From: Clostridiales bacterium | GTDB taxonomy: Bacteria; Bacillota; Clostridia; Oscillospirales; Oscillospiraceae | Direction: 5' to 3' | DNA length: 64,000 nucleotides | Assembly (NCBI GenBank): GCA_902363045.1 | Contig: CABIYX010000004.1 | Span: 81,461-145,460, forward strand | In this document: positions 10,035-18,641 of the stretch, in pieces | Layout: each line of letters starts with the position of its first letter | Position numbering within the stretch: the stretch's first letter is position 1 | Notes under the pieces: generated by a model | Told to the model about the DNA's origin: nothing | The model's database searches: none | What the model saw: only the letters and a program-made list of their open reading frames with translations | Program-made: the position numbers and the translations under genes

Positions 10035-10109
10035 GGAGCGAGTGACGAGGCTCGAACTCGCTACCTCCACCTTGGCAAGGTGGCGCTCTACCAGATGAGC
10101 TACACTCGC
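10034..10109 (-). tRNA. tRNA-Gly (anticodon GCC)
   Basis: 76-nt cloverleaf including an encoded CCA. Acceptor stem GCGAGTG pairs with CACTCGC; the anticodon stem CCACC/GGTGG encloses TTGCCAA with anticodon GCC at 10074-10076; the T arm has GTTCGAGCC. Confidence 0.95.
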
Positions 10110-10122
10110 AACAGCAGGGTTT

Positions 10123-10151
10123 ATATTAGCAGATTTTCTCCCCGCTGTCAA
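10123..10151 (-). promoter_or_regulatory. Promoter of tRNA-Gly
   Basis: Minus-strand TTGACA, 17-nt spacer, TAATAT, ending about 14 nt upstream of the tRNA. Confidence 0.7.
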
Positions 10152-10204
10152 CACTTTTTTATTTTTTCGGTTCCACAGTCTCACGGCCCGTCGGTGGACC
10201 GGGA

Positions 10205-11272
10205 TCAGGCCGCCTCTCCGCACTGGGGGACCAGATCGCTCCGCCAGGAATACCCCGCCCCGGTCAGCTCCCCGTCCGTCCAGAAGCGGAGGTCCCCCTC
10301 CTGGGTCAGGTCCACATGACGCCAGCCGCCGTCCGTCTCCACCACGTTCCACTGGTGGGCCGTTCCGTTCAGCTGCCCGTCCACCACCACGCAGTTCAGC
10401 TCCGCCTGGGCACACAGCAGGGCAAAGGACAGGGCCAGCCCCTGGCTGTCCGCCCCGCTCCCCAGCAGCGCGTCATAGGCGGTGGAGCCTCCCGCCGGGT
10501 CGTATGCTCCGGCCAGTCCGGCCAGACACGCCAGACGCTCCCGGACAGAAGCACCGGCACACTCCTCCGCCAGGCGCTCCGCCTCCCGCCGGAGGGAGTT
10601 GCGCTGGCTCTCCAGGGTCTCCCGGGACTTGGGATAGGTCAGCAGGATCTCCACGATCCTGCGCGGCCCGCTCTCCGGATACATGGCAATCTCCGCCTCC
10701 GGCATTCCCAGGGCGGAGGCCGGGTCGGAGAGGTAGGCCTCCCGCACCAGCTGCCGGAGATAGGCCTCGTCCTCCTCAAAATAGCTGATGCGCAGCACCA
10801 CCTCCGGGGAGAAGGCGGCCAGGGCCTCGCTCAGCTCACTGCGGATGGCCGAGGCTCCTGTGGCGTCTGTGATGGCGGCCACCTGTTCCCGGCTGCGGCG
10901 GTAGGTGATCTGGATGTCCGCCTCATAGCTGCCTACGATGGGGGCCACATTGTATTTGATGTACTCCACCGCGTACGCCCCCAGAGGGTCCTCCTGGACC
11001 ACCTCCAGGCAGGCCTCGTCCAGCAGGGCCCGCACGTCCGGCTCCTCCCCGTCAAAGCGGATGGAGCCGCTCTCCGCCCCCCGGTTGATGAAGTAGATCA
11101 AGCCGTTGACCACATCCTGATAGCTCTCCGCCCGCAGGGTGTTGGCATCCCCCTCGGACACCAGAGTTGCGCTGTGAGGCTCGACAGAGCCGTACTCCCG
11201 GGTCAGCATCGAAGCGCAGCCGGTCAGCAGCAGGGACGCCGCCAGCACTCCGGAGAGGATCGTTCCCTTCAT
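10205..11272 (-). CDS. Lipoprotein with a degenerate transglutaminase-like domain
   Basis: 355-aa predicted membrane-anchored lipoprotein (lipobox LLTGC). The middle is alpha-rich and unrecognised. The last 100 residues resemble the transglutaminase-like fold: GADSQGLALSFALLCAQA corresponds to the active-site helix, GTAHQWNVV to the His motif and WRHVDLT to the Asp motif. The position usually occupied by the catalytic Cys (G.C.G.A) is Ser, so peptidase activity is doubtful and a binding or scaffolding role is more likely. It is the last gene of a minus-strand run after the LUD and YitT genes, with a GGAGGAG ribosome binding site; a common function is not evident. Confidence 0.6.
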   Translation of the reverse strand: MKGTILSGVLAASLLLTGCASMLTREYGSVEPHSATLVSEGDANTLRAESYQDVVNGLIYFINRGAESGSIRFDGEEPDVRALLDEACLEVVQEDPLGAYAVEYIKYNVAPIVGSYEADIQITYRRSREQVAAITDATGASAIRSELSEALAAFSPEVVLRISYFEEDEAYLRQLVREAYLSDPASALGMPEAEIAMYPESGPRRIVEILLTYPKSRETLESQRNSLRREAERLAEECAGASVRERLACLAGLAGAYDPAGGSTAYDALLGSGADSQGLALSFALLCAQAELNCVVVDGQLNGTAHQWNVVETDGGWRHVDLTQEGDLRFWTDGELTGAGYSWRSDLVPQCGEAA

Positions 11273-11291
11273 GCGTCTCCTCCCAGTGCGG

Positions 11292-11882
11292 TCACATTCC
11301 CAGCTCCTCGCCGATGAGGACCACCTCCATGGTCTCCACCGGCGTGGGCCGGCCCCAGATCACCGACAGGCCCCGGCAGATCCGCTCCGGGCTCTTGCAG
11401 TCATAACAGCGGTCGGCCTTGACCGCGCAGGGGGTCTTTCTCCCCAGGCGCTGGGCGTTCTTCGGAGCGGCCACGTTCCGCGCCCGCCACAGGGCCCGGT
11501 CATAATCCGGCTCGATCTTGTTGACCCCGACCACAAAGTACACCCTCTTGTGGCCGTACACCGAGGAGGAGATCCGGTTGCAGGTCCCATCGATGTTGAC
11601 CAGCTCCCCGGTCTCTGCCACGCCGTTGGCGGAGGTCAGATAGACCTCAGTTCCGGCCGCATCCTCCAGGCTGCCTCCCTCCCAGTGCCACACCACCCGG
11701 TTGTGGGAGGACAGGCGGGGATAGAGCTCCATGGCTTTGACGGTCATAGAGCCGCCGATCCCCACCGTGGTCCCATCGATCTGCCGGTCCAGGTAATCCG
11801 CCGCCGCCTGTGCGGTGGCAAAATAGCTGCTCCGGATGCCGCGGTCCTCCAAATTTTTTCTCAGCCTCTCAATGTCTGCCAT
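11292..11882 (-). CDS. LUD-domain (LutC/YkgG-like) protein
   Basis: 196-aa cytoplasmic protein of the lactate-utilization (LUD, formerly DUF162) family. The family fold is recognised from TTVGIGGSMTVKAMEL, EVYLTSANGVAETGELVNIDGTCNR and VYFVVGVNKIEPD. A Cys cluster near the C-terminus (DRCYDCKSPERIC) could bind metal or an Fe-S cluster. LutA and LutB partners are absent nearby, so lactate oxidation is not established; stand-alone family members are common in clostridia. Confidence 0.75.
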   Translation of the reverse strand: MADIERLRKNLEDRGIRSSYFATAQAAADYLDRQIDGTTVGIGGSMTVKAMELYPRLSSHNRVVWHWEGGSLEDAAGTEVYLTSANGVAETGELVNIDGTCNRISSSVYGHKRVYFVVGVNKIEPDYDRALWRARNVAAPKNAQRLGRKTPCAVKADRCYDCKSPERICRGLSVIWGRPTPVETMEVVLIGEELGM

Positions 11883-11923
11883 GTCCTGCTCCTCTCCGGG
11901 CCAGGGGCCCTATGTTTTCTGTC

Positions 11924-12793
11924 TCAGATCTCGTTTTTCTGATAGGTCTTAAAGCCGTTTCCGGTCACCTCATGGGCGTTGCAGACGATGATAAACGCGT
12001 TGGGGTCCACATCGAAGATCAGTTCCTTCAGGGATACGATCTCCTTCTGCTTGAAGGCGCACATCAGCACCCGCTTCTTGTCCCCGGAGTATGCGCCCTC
12101 GCCCTTCAGGATGGTGACGCCCCGGTCCATCCGCTGCACAATGGCCTCAGAGATCTCCCGGTCGAAGTTGCTGATGATATAGGCAACCTTGGCCGTGTCC
12201 AGCCCATACAGCACCGCGTCCGTGACATAGGCGGAGACCACCTGGGCAATGATGCCGTACAGGGCGGTGGTGATGTTGCCGAAGGCCACGGCCACCAGCA
12301 GGATCACTGCCATATCCACCACCAGCAGCAGCTTGCCCATAGATGCCCAGGGCAGCTTCAGCTTGACCAGGCGGGCGATCAGGTCGGTGCCTCCGGTGGT
12401 GGCTCCTTGGGCAAAAATGATGCCCAGGGCCAAACCGATCATGGCCCCGCCGCAGACCGCCGCCAGCATCTGATCCATGGGCTCATAGTGGATCAGGGCC
12501 AGCACGTCCACCGCGGCGGAGGACAGGACCATGGAGTATAGGGAGCTTACCAGCAGATGTCCGCCGATGTACTTCCAGCCCAGGATAAACAGGGGGATAT
12601 TCAGCACAAACACAAAGGCGCCGATGGGGATGACGGGGAGATAGGCGTTGACGACCTGACCCACGCCGGTGATCCCGCCAAAGCCGATGAGGTTGGGGGT
12701 ATAGAACCAGTCAAAGCCGATGGCGTATAAAATGGAACCCACCGTGATCCAAAAATAAGAGACTGCGGTCTTTTTTAACATTGCTTGTTTCAT
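11924..12793 (-). CDS. YitT family membrane protein (DUF161/DUF2179)
   Basis: 289-aa integral membrane protein with about five or six N-terminal transmembrane segments (motifs FDWFYTPNLIGFGGITGVGQV and GATTGGTDLIARLV, in part) and a C-terminal soluble DUF2179 domain (RGVTILKGEGAYSGDKKRVL). Function of the family is not settled. The start is the third closely spaced ATG, 9 nt from AGGAAAGG; earlier in-frame ATGs overlap or touch that site. Confidence 0.8.
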   Translation of the reverse strand: MKQAMLKKTAVSYFWITVGSILYAIGFDWFYTPNLIGFGGITGVGQVVNAYLPVIPIGAFVFVLNIPLFILGWKYIGGHLLVSSLYSMVLSSAAVDVLALIHYEPMDQMLAAVCGGAMIGLALGIIFAQGATTGGTDLIARLVKLKLPWASMGKLLLVVDMAVILLVAVAFGNITTALYGIIAQVVSAYVTDAVLYGLDTAKVAYIISNFDREISEAIVQRMDRGVTILKGEGAYSGDKKRVLMCAFKQKEIVSLKELIFDVDPNAFIIVCNAHEVTGNGFKTYQKNEI

Positions 12794-12902
12794 AGGCATC
12801 ATCCTTTCCTCTCCTCCCCTGCGGCCAAGCCGCGGGATCTCCACTCCAACTTATCACAGAGACACAGCTTTCTGTTTTATCACTCCAAGCCCGGACCGGC
12901 TG

Positions 12903-15146
12903 TTACTCCAGAAGGGACATCTGCTTCTCCCCCCGGTCCTCCTCCCGCAGGATGGACCCGGCCACAGGCAGGCTGCGGGCCCGGTAGCGGGCAGTGTTGA
13001 CGATGGCGGTCTCTGCCAGGGGCAGGACCTGGGTGACCGTCCGCTTGGGCTTGAGGGCCATGACGTTCACTCCCTGGGTGGTGCGGGTGGTCTTGGGGGC
13101 CAGGACGGCGGTGTGGAACACCATGCACCGCCCATCGCTGGAGTACAAAGCCAGCTCCAGCTCCTCCCGCAGCAGGAAGGCCGTCACCAGGGGCGACTTG
13201 TCGGAATAGGCCCCGGTCAGCTTCTTCCGCCGGGTCTGGGTCTGATAGGCGGACAGCTCCACCCGGGCTGTCTTGCCGTTCTCAAAGCAGAACAGCAGCT
13301 GGCCGGAGTAGTCCCCCGGGATGCAGGCCCACAGGACCCGCTCCTCCCCATCCATCCCCAGCTTGGTGGGGAGGTAGTCGCCCAGAACGCTGGCCTTACT
13401 GTCGTCAAACTCGCTCAGCCGGGTCTTGTAGCACTGCTGCCGGTCGGTGAACACCAGCAGCTCGTCCCGGTTGCTCCCCTCCCAGTACAGGAAGGGACCA
13501 TCCCCCTCCTTATATTTCTGGTCGCTGGCCATCCGCAGGGACTGGGGGGTGATCTTCTTCAAATAGCCCTCACGGGACAGGAACAGGTGCACAGGGTAGT
13601 CGGGGGTGTCGTCCTCCTCCCCCTGGGCGTTCTCCGTCTCGTACTCATAAAGAATGTCGGTGCGGCGGGGAACGGCGTACTTCTTCTTCACCTCTGTCAG
13701 CTCGCCGATGATGATCTTCCGGATGCGCTTCGGGTCGTTGACCGTGGCCTGGAGGTCCTCGATCTCCGCCTCCAGGGAGTCCACTTCCTGGGTGCGCTTC
13801 AGGATGTACTCCTTATTGATGTTGCGCAGGCGGATGTCGGCCACATACTCCGCCTGGACCTGGTCGATCCCGAAGCCGATCATCAGGTTGGGGACCACCT
13901 CCGCGTCCTCCTCTGTCTCCCGGATGATCTGGATGGCCCGGTCGATGTCCAGCAGGATGCGCCGCAGGCCCTGGAGCAGATGCAGCTTGTCCTGCTTCTT
14001 CTTCATGTTGAAGTACACCCGGCGGCGGACCGAGTCCGCCCGCCACGCGGTCCACTCCTCCAAAATTTCCCGCACCCCCATTACCCGGGGCATCCCGGCG
14101 ATGAGGACGTTGAAGTTGCAGGACTGGGAATCCATCAACGGAGTCATGCGGAACAGCTTGCTCATCAGCTTGTCCGGGTCGGTCCCCCGCTTCAGGTCGA
14201 TGGCCAGTTTCAGGCCGGTCAGGTCGGTCTCATCCCGCATATCGGCGATCTCTTTGATCTTTCCCGCCTTGACCAGCTCCGAGACCTTGTCCATAATGGC
14301 CTCCGAGGTGGTGGAGTATGGGATCTCATAGACCTCGATCAGGTTCTCACTCTTGAGATAGCGCCACTTGGCCCGCACCTTGAAGGAGCCCCGCCCGGTG
14401 CGGTAGATCTCACCCAGGGCGGCCGCGTCGTATATCAGCTCGCCGCCGGTGGGGAGATCCGGGGCCTTCAGGGTGGAGAGGATGTCGTGGTCCGGGTTTT
14501 TCAGAAAGGCGATGGTGGTATCGCACACCTCGCCCAGGTTGAAGCCGCACAGGTTGCTGGCCATGCCCACCGCGATGCCCTGGTTGGCGCTCACCAGCAC
14601 ATTGGGGAAGGTGGTGGGCAGCAGGGCGGGCTCCTTCAGCTTGCCATCATAGTTGTCCACGAAGTCCACTGTGTCCTGATCAATGTCCCGGAACAGCTCG
14701 CCGCAGATGGTGTCCAGCTTGACTTCGGTGTACCGGCTGGCCGCCCAGGCCATATCCCGGGAGTACACCTTACCAAAGTTGCCCTTGCTGTCCACAAAGG
14801 GATGGAGCAGCGCGCCATAGCCCCGGGACAGGCGGACCATGGTATCATAGATGGCCGCATCTCCGTGGGGGTTGAGCTTCATGGTGGCCCCCACCACGTT
14901 GGCCGACTTGGTCCGCGCCTTGGTCAGCAGCCCCATGTCGTACATGGTGTACAGCAGCTTCCGGTGGGAGGGCTTGAAGCCGTCGATCTCCGGGATGGCC
15001 CGGGAGACGATGACCGACATGGCGTAGGGCATGTAGTTCAGTTCCAGCGTCTCAGTAATGGGCTGCTCCAGCACCTCGGCGTGCAGCCCCATCACGTTGG
15101 GGTTATCAAATTTCTTTCCCTCCTGGGGAGTCTTCTTTTTTGCCAT
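12903..15146 (-). CDS. parC: Type IIA topoisomerase subunit A (ParC/topoisomerase IV-like)
   Basis: 747-aa DNA breakage-reunion subunit acting with the ParE-like protein upstream to relax and decatenate DNA. The catalytic Tyr is in AWAASRYTEVKL, and the quinolone-determining region reads NPHGDAAIYDT, with Ala where Escherichia coli GyrA has Ser83. The C-terminal third has beta-pinwheel-type repeats but no GyrA box (QRRGG.G), which favours ParC over GyrA. It is separated from parE by an AT-rich inserted gene. The start ATG has AGGAAGGA nearby. Confidence 0.85.
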   Translation of the reverse strand: MAKKKTPQEGKKFDNPNVMGLHAEVLEQPITETLELNYMPYAMSVIVSRAIPEIDGFKPSHRKLLYTMYDMGLLTKARTKSANVVGATMKLNPHGDAAIYDTMVRLSRGYGALLHPFVDSKGNFGKVYSRDMAWAASRYTEVKLDTICGELFRDIDQDTVDFVDNYDGKLKEPALLPTTFPNVLVSANQGIAVGMASNLCGFNLGEVCDTTIAFLKNPDHDILSTLKAPDLPTGGELIYDAAALGEIYRTGRGSFKVRAKWRYLKSENLIEVYEIPYSTTSEAIMDKVSELVKAGKIKEIADMRDETDLTGLKLAIDLKRGTDPDKLMSKLFRMTPLMDSQSCNFNVLIAGMPRVMGVREILEEWTAWRADSVRRRVYFNMKKKQDKLHLLQGLRRILLDIDRAIQIIRETEEDAEVVPNLMIGFGIDQVQAEYVADIRLRNINKEYILKRTQEVDSLEAEIEDLQATVNDPKRIRKIIIGELTEVKKKYAVPRRTDILYEYETENAQGEEDDTPDYPVHLFLSREGYLKKITPQSLRMASDQKYKEGDGPFLYWEGSNRDELLVFTDRQQCYKTRLSEFDDSKASVLGDYLPTKLGMDGEERVLWACIPGDYSGQLLFCFENGKTARVELSAYQTQTRRKKLTGAYSDKSPLVTAFLLREELELALYSSDGRCMVFHTAVLAPKTTRTTQGVNVMALKPKRTVTQVLPLAETAIVNTARYRARSLPVAGSILREEDRGEKQMSLLE

Positions 15147-15188
15147 GGGATTCCTTCCTCATTTAAATTCCATATACATTAAAAATAA

Positions 15189-15758
15189 TTACCTGGTCTG
15201 CCATATAATAAAATCAATTTTCTTCAAACTTGTGATTCCTGAGTCAGGATAATATCTGTCAAATTTTTCAATTACACTTATTGCTTCATCTGTCTTTAGG
15301 AAATAGTCATACCAATCTATAATTTCTTGATATATATGGAGGATTTTCTTCATTCTATTTTTGTCATAAGTATATGGTGCCTTCATACCAAGATTTTCAA
15401 GTACATATTTGTCCCACACAGGATAGTGTGGATCAATCACAGATAGCATCTTACTGCTGAATGATGCTTCCATGCGCCCAGTATTATTATATATTTCCTG
15501 CAAAATATCTGAGAAAGATACCGTTTGATTTTTATATTTTTCTAACAAGCCGTAATATACAGCGTAAAATTCTGGTTTTCTGCGTTGAACACGATAAAAT
15601 CCATTATATCTATGCTGAAAATCCAGATCAGTGGCTGTGTTCACAGAATGTAGTGCTCTCATGATATATTGATACTGCACAAGCTTCGGTTTAATTTTAG
15701 GCAAAATAGACTCCACCTTTGAAAACTGCATCCTGCAACACTTCCATTCTATAGGCAC
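15189..15758 (-). CDS. AT-rich gene inserted between parE and parC, unknown function
   Basis: About 189 aa from a GTG (or 180 from ATG at 15731); no good ribosome binding site. Base composition is far more AT-rich than both neighbours, suggesting recent transfer. FSSKMLSVIDPHYPVWDKYV and KIDFIIWQ resemble small HhH-GPD (DNA glycosylase-like) fold proteins found scattered in bacterial accessory regions, but the match is by memory and weak. The reading frame is open upstream to an amber codon: ATG AAA TAG at 15791-15783, just after the parE stop, then YAPKKLYCVPIEW. The original start may therefore have been lost, or the TAG may be a recent mutation. Confidence 0.55.
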   Translation of the reverse strand: MPIEWKCCRMQFSKVESILPKIKPKLVQYQYIMRALHSVNTATDLDFQHRYNGFYRVQRRKPEFYAVYYGLLEKYKNQTVSFSDILQEIYNNTGRMEASFSSKMLSVIDPHYPVWDKYVLENLGMKAPYTYDKNRMKKILHIYQEIIDWYDYFLKTDEAISVIEKFDRYYPDSGITSLKKIDFIIWQTR

Positions 15759-15794
15759 ACAATAAAGTTTCTTTGGTGCATACTATTTCATTTA

Positions 15795-17780
15795 TTACGA
15801 AATATCCGCCAATTCCAGATATTTATACCCATTGTCCGCGATGTGGCTCTTGCGGCCCTGAAGGTCGTCCCCCAGCAGCAGGTCAAAGAAATAGGCGGTG
15901 CGCTCCACATCCTCGGGCATGACCTTGATAAGGCGGCGGGTGGCTGGATTCATGGTAGTCAGCCACATCATGTCCGGCTCGTTCTCGCCCAGACCCTTAG
16001 ACCGCTGGATGTCATACTTCTTCCCCTCCAGCCCGGCCACAATGTCTGTCTTTTCCTTGTCGGAGTAGACAAACCAGGTCTTTTCCTTGCAGGTGATCTC
16101 GTACAGGGGGGATTCGGCGATATACACATACCCCTTCTGGATCAGGGTGGGGGTCAGGCGGTAGAGCATGGTGAGGATCAGGGTGCGGATCTGGAACCCG
16201 TCCACGTCGGCGTCTGTACAGATGACCACCTTGTTCCAGCGCAGATTCTCCAGGTCAAAGGCGGCCAGGTCCTTCACGTGCTTATCCTTCACCTCCACGC
16301 CGCAGCCCAGCACCTTCAGCAGGTCAGTGATGATCTCGCTTTTGAAGATCTTGGCGTAGTCGGCCTTGAGGCAGTTGAGGATCTTGCCCCGCACCGGCAT
16401 GATCCCCTGGTACTCTGCATCCCGGCTGAGCTTGACCGCGCCCATGGCGGAGTCGCCCTCCACGATATACAGCTCCCGGCGGGATACATCCTTGGTACGG
16501 CAGTCCACGAACTTCTGCACCCGGTTTGAGATGTCCATGGAGCCGGACAGCTTCTTTTTGATGTTCAGCCGGGTGCGCTCCGCTGTTTCCCGGGAGCGCT
16601 TGTTGATCAAAACCTGCTCGGCGATCCTCTGGGCATCCTGGGGGTTCTCGATGAAATAGACCTCCAGCTGGGCGCGGAGGAAGTCGGTCATGGCCTCCTG
16701 GACAAACTTATTGTTGATGGCCTTTTTGGTCTGGTTCTCATAGCTGGTCTGGGTAGAGAAGTTGTTGGACACCAGCACCAGGGCGTCCTGGATGTCGTTG
16801 AAGCTGATCTTCGCCTCATTTTTCTGGTATTTATTCTGCTGCTTCAGATAGGCGTCCAGAGCAGAGACAAAGGCCGACTTCATGGCCTTCTCCGGAGAGC
16901 CTCCGTGCTCCAGCCAGGAGGAGTTGTGGTAGTGCTCCACCACCGACACCCGGTTGGAGAAGCAGAAGGAGACGGACAGCTTCACCTTGTACTCCGGCTT
17001 ATCCGCCCGGTCCCGGCCCTTCCGCTCCGTCTGCCAGAACACCGGCTGGGTGAGGGACTCCTCCCCCGCCAACTCGGTCACATAGTCCAGGATCCCGTTG
17101 TCATACCGGAAATCCGTGGTGGAAAATCTCCCGGCGGAGGTCTCCTCCCGGAAGCGGAAGGTCACCCCTGCGTTCACCACCGCCTGCCGCTTCATCACGT
17201 CAGTGTAGTAGTCCACAGGGATGTCAATGTCGGTAAAGACCTCCAGATCAGGCTTCCATCGGAAGGTGGACCCCGTCTTTTTCCCACGGTCCGTTGGCTC
17301 CTTATGCAGGCCGCCCACATTTTCTCCCTTTTCAAAATGGAGGGTGTATTTGAAGCCGTCCCGCCAGACAGACGCGTCAAAATATTCGCTGGCGTACTGG
17401 GTGGCGCAGGAGCCCAAGCCGTTCAGGCCCAGAGAGTACTCATAGTTGTCTCCGTCCCCGCCGTACTTTCCGCCGGCATACAACTCGCAGAACACCAGCT
17501 CCCAGTTATATTTCTGCTCCTTCTCATTCCAGTCCACCGGGCAGCCCCGGCCCTGGTCCTCCACCTGGATGGACCGGTCCAGAAACCGGGTGACGGTGAT
17601 CAGGCTGCCGTGACCCTCCCGGGCCTCATCGATGGCGTTGGACATGATCTCAAAGACCGCGTGCTCACAGCCCTCCAGGCCGTCCGATCCGAAGATCACC
17701 CCCGGGCGCTTCCGCACCCGGTCCGCACCCTTTAGGGCGGAGATGGATTCATTGCCGTAACTTGCTTTCTTCTGAGCCAT
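15795..17780 (-). CDS. parE: Type IIA topoisomerase subunit B (ParE/topoisomerase IV-like)
   Basis: 661-aa ATPase subunit of a type IIA topoisomerase. The GHKL ATPase domain shows EIMSNAIDEAREG (Asn ligand) and VEDQGRGCPV; the TOPRIM domain shows EGDSAMGAVKLSRD and DADVDGFQI. The start is the ATG of MAQKKASYGNES, preceded by GAGGAAG; the upstream in-frame extension has no family character. It is first in the parE-insert-parC arrangement. Confidence 0.88.
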   Translation of the reverse strand: MAQKKASYGNESISALKGADRVRKRPGVIFGSDGLEGCEHAVFEIMSNAIDEAREGHGSLITVTRFLDRSIQVEDQGRGCPVDWNEKEQKYNWELVFCELYAGGKYGGDGDNYEYSLGLNGLGSCATQYASEYFDASVWRDGFKYTLHFEKGENVGGLHKEPTDRGKKTGSTFRWKPDLEVFTDIDIPVDYYTDVMKRQAVVNAGVTFRFREETSAGRFSTTDFRYDNGILDYVTELAGEESLTQPVFWQTERKGRDRADKPEYKVKLSVSFCFSNRVSVVEHYHNSSWLEHGGSPEKAMKSAFVSALDAYLKQQNKYQKNEAKISFNDIQDALVLVSNNFSTQTSYENQTKKAINNKFVQEAMTDFLRAQLEVYFIENPQDAQRIAEQVLINKRSRETAERTRLNIKKKLSGSMDISNRVQKFVDCRTKDVSRRELYIVEGDSAMGAVKLSRDAEYQGIMPVRGKILNCLKADYAKIFKSEIITDLLKVLGCGVEVKDKHVKDLAAFDLENLRWNKVVICTDADVDGFQIRTLILTMLYRLTPTLIQKGYVYIAESPLYEITCKEKTWFVYSDKEKTDIVAGLEGKKYDIQRSKGLGENEPDMMWLTTMNPATRRLIKVMPEDVERTAYFFDLLLGDDLQGRKSHIADNGYKYLELADIS

Positions 17781-17831
17781 AGCTTCCTCTTCCTCACTGC
17801 TTCCTTGAAAAATCCATACAATAACAGCATA

Positions 17832-17861
17832 ATGATACCTCATGACCCGGGGGAAAGTCAA
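17832..17861 (-). promoter_or_regulatory. Promoter of parE
   Basis: Minus-strand TTGACT, 18-nt spacer, TATCAT, about 50 nt upstream of the parE start. Confidence 0.5.
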
Positions 17862-17941
17862 GGAACCCCAGCCTGCCCCCAAACCACAGGGTATAAAATC
17901 TATGATTCCATCCAAAACTGTACCACAAAGGAGGGGAAAAA

Positions 17942-18418
17942 ATGGGTTGTTTTCAGGTGTTTGAGGACCACGAGGGGATCGAGGCGGACATTCGGCGGCG
18001 GCTCGCCGGTCTGGGTGGCGGACCGGAGGCCCGTTCCTCCGGCCAGCGGCCCGCTCTGCTGGTGGTCTCCCCCCGCGCCGCCCTCCGGAGCCCCATCACG
18101 GCCGCCTGCCGCACCGCCCTGCTGCCCGGGGATCCGCCTCTGGCCCAGCTGGCGCTCCAGGCCGCCAGCGCCGTCAGCTATGGCTCAGGCCCACGCAACA
18201 CCCTCACCCTGTCCAGCCGGACCGGGGACCGGCTTTGGATGGCCCTCCAGCGGGAGCTGGTCACCGTCCAGGGGCAGGTGGTGGAGCGTCAGGAATTCCC
18301 GTGGCGGCTCTCTCCCGGCTCCTCCCCCCAGGCGGCGCTGGCAGTGGCTGGGGCCCTTCTGCTGCTGGGGATCTCTCCGGAGCAGCTCTCCTCCCCGCCC
18401 CAGAAAAGCTCCAGGTAG
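17942..18418 (+). CDS. Hypothetical protein, 158 aa
   Basis: Not recognised. It has an excellent ribosome binding site (AAAGGAGGGG) and no signal peptide. The sequence is Ala/Leu/Arg-rich with a hydrophobic stretch near the C-terminus (AALAVAGALLLLGI) that is probably an amphipathic or buried helix. It reads away from parE and lies before the copper promoter. In GC-rich DNA a spurious ORF is possible, but the Shine-Dalgarno supports a real gene. Confidence 0.5.
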   Translation: MGCFQVFEDHEGIEADIRRRLAGLGGGPEARSSGQRPALLVVSPRAALRSPITAACRTALLPGDPPLAQLALQAASAVSYGSGPRNTLTLSSRTGDRLWMALQRELVTVQGQVVERQEFPWRLSPGSSPQAALAVAGALLLLGISPEQLSSPPQKSSR

Positions 18419-18436
18419 AGATCCAGGCTCCGCCCC

Positions 18437-18465
18437 TTGACAAACCTACCTTTCCTGTCTATAAT
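18437..18465 (+). promoter_or_regulatory. Consensus promoter of the copper operon
   Basis: TTGACA, 17-nt spacer, TATAAT: a perfect sigma-A-type promoter. A promoter this strong would need repression, which fits the palindrome directly downstream. Confidence 0.8.
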
Positions 18466-18468
18466 AAA

Positions 18469-18492
18469 GACACCCCTCCCCAGGGGGGTGTC
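18469..18492 (+). promoter_or_regulatory. Probable CsoR operator
   Basis: Palindrome GACACCCC-N8-GGGGTGTC placed over the expected transcription start. GC-tract inverted repeats with C-runs and G-runs are typical of CsoR boxes, and csoR is the last gene of this operon. A hairpin terminator for the preceding gene is the alternative, but the T-run starts 10 nt after the stem. Confidence 0.6.
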
Positions 18493-18641
18493 ATCACAGC
18501 AGTTTTTTCTTTTTCTCTCCAAGATCGGCAGAGCCGTCCCTCCGGAAATTCTCCGCCTTGCTTCGAATTTGCGCCGCACCTGCGGCGGGGGCGTACAGCG
18601 CCCCACATGAGCGGAGCAGACAAAAATCACGAGGTGATATA

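Noticed and set aside
13113..15182. 689-codon antisense frame over parC
   Set aside because: Complementary-strand shadow of a conserved topoisomerase gene.
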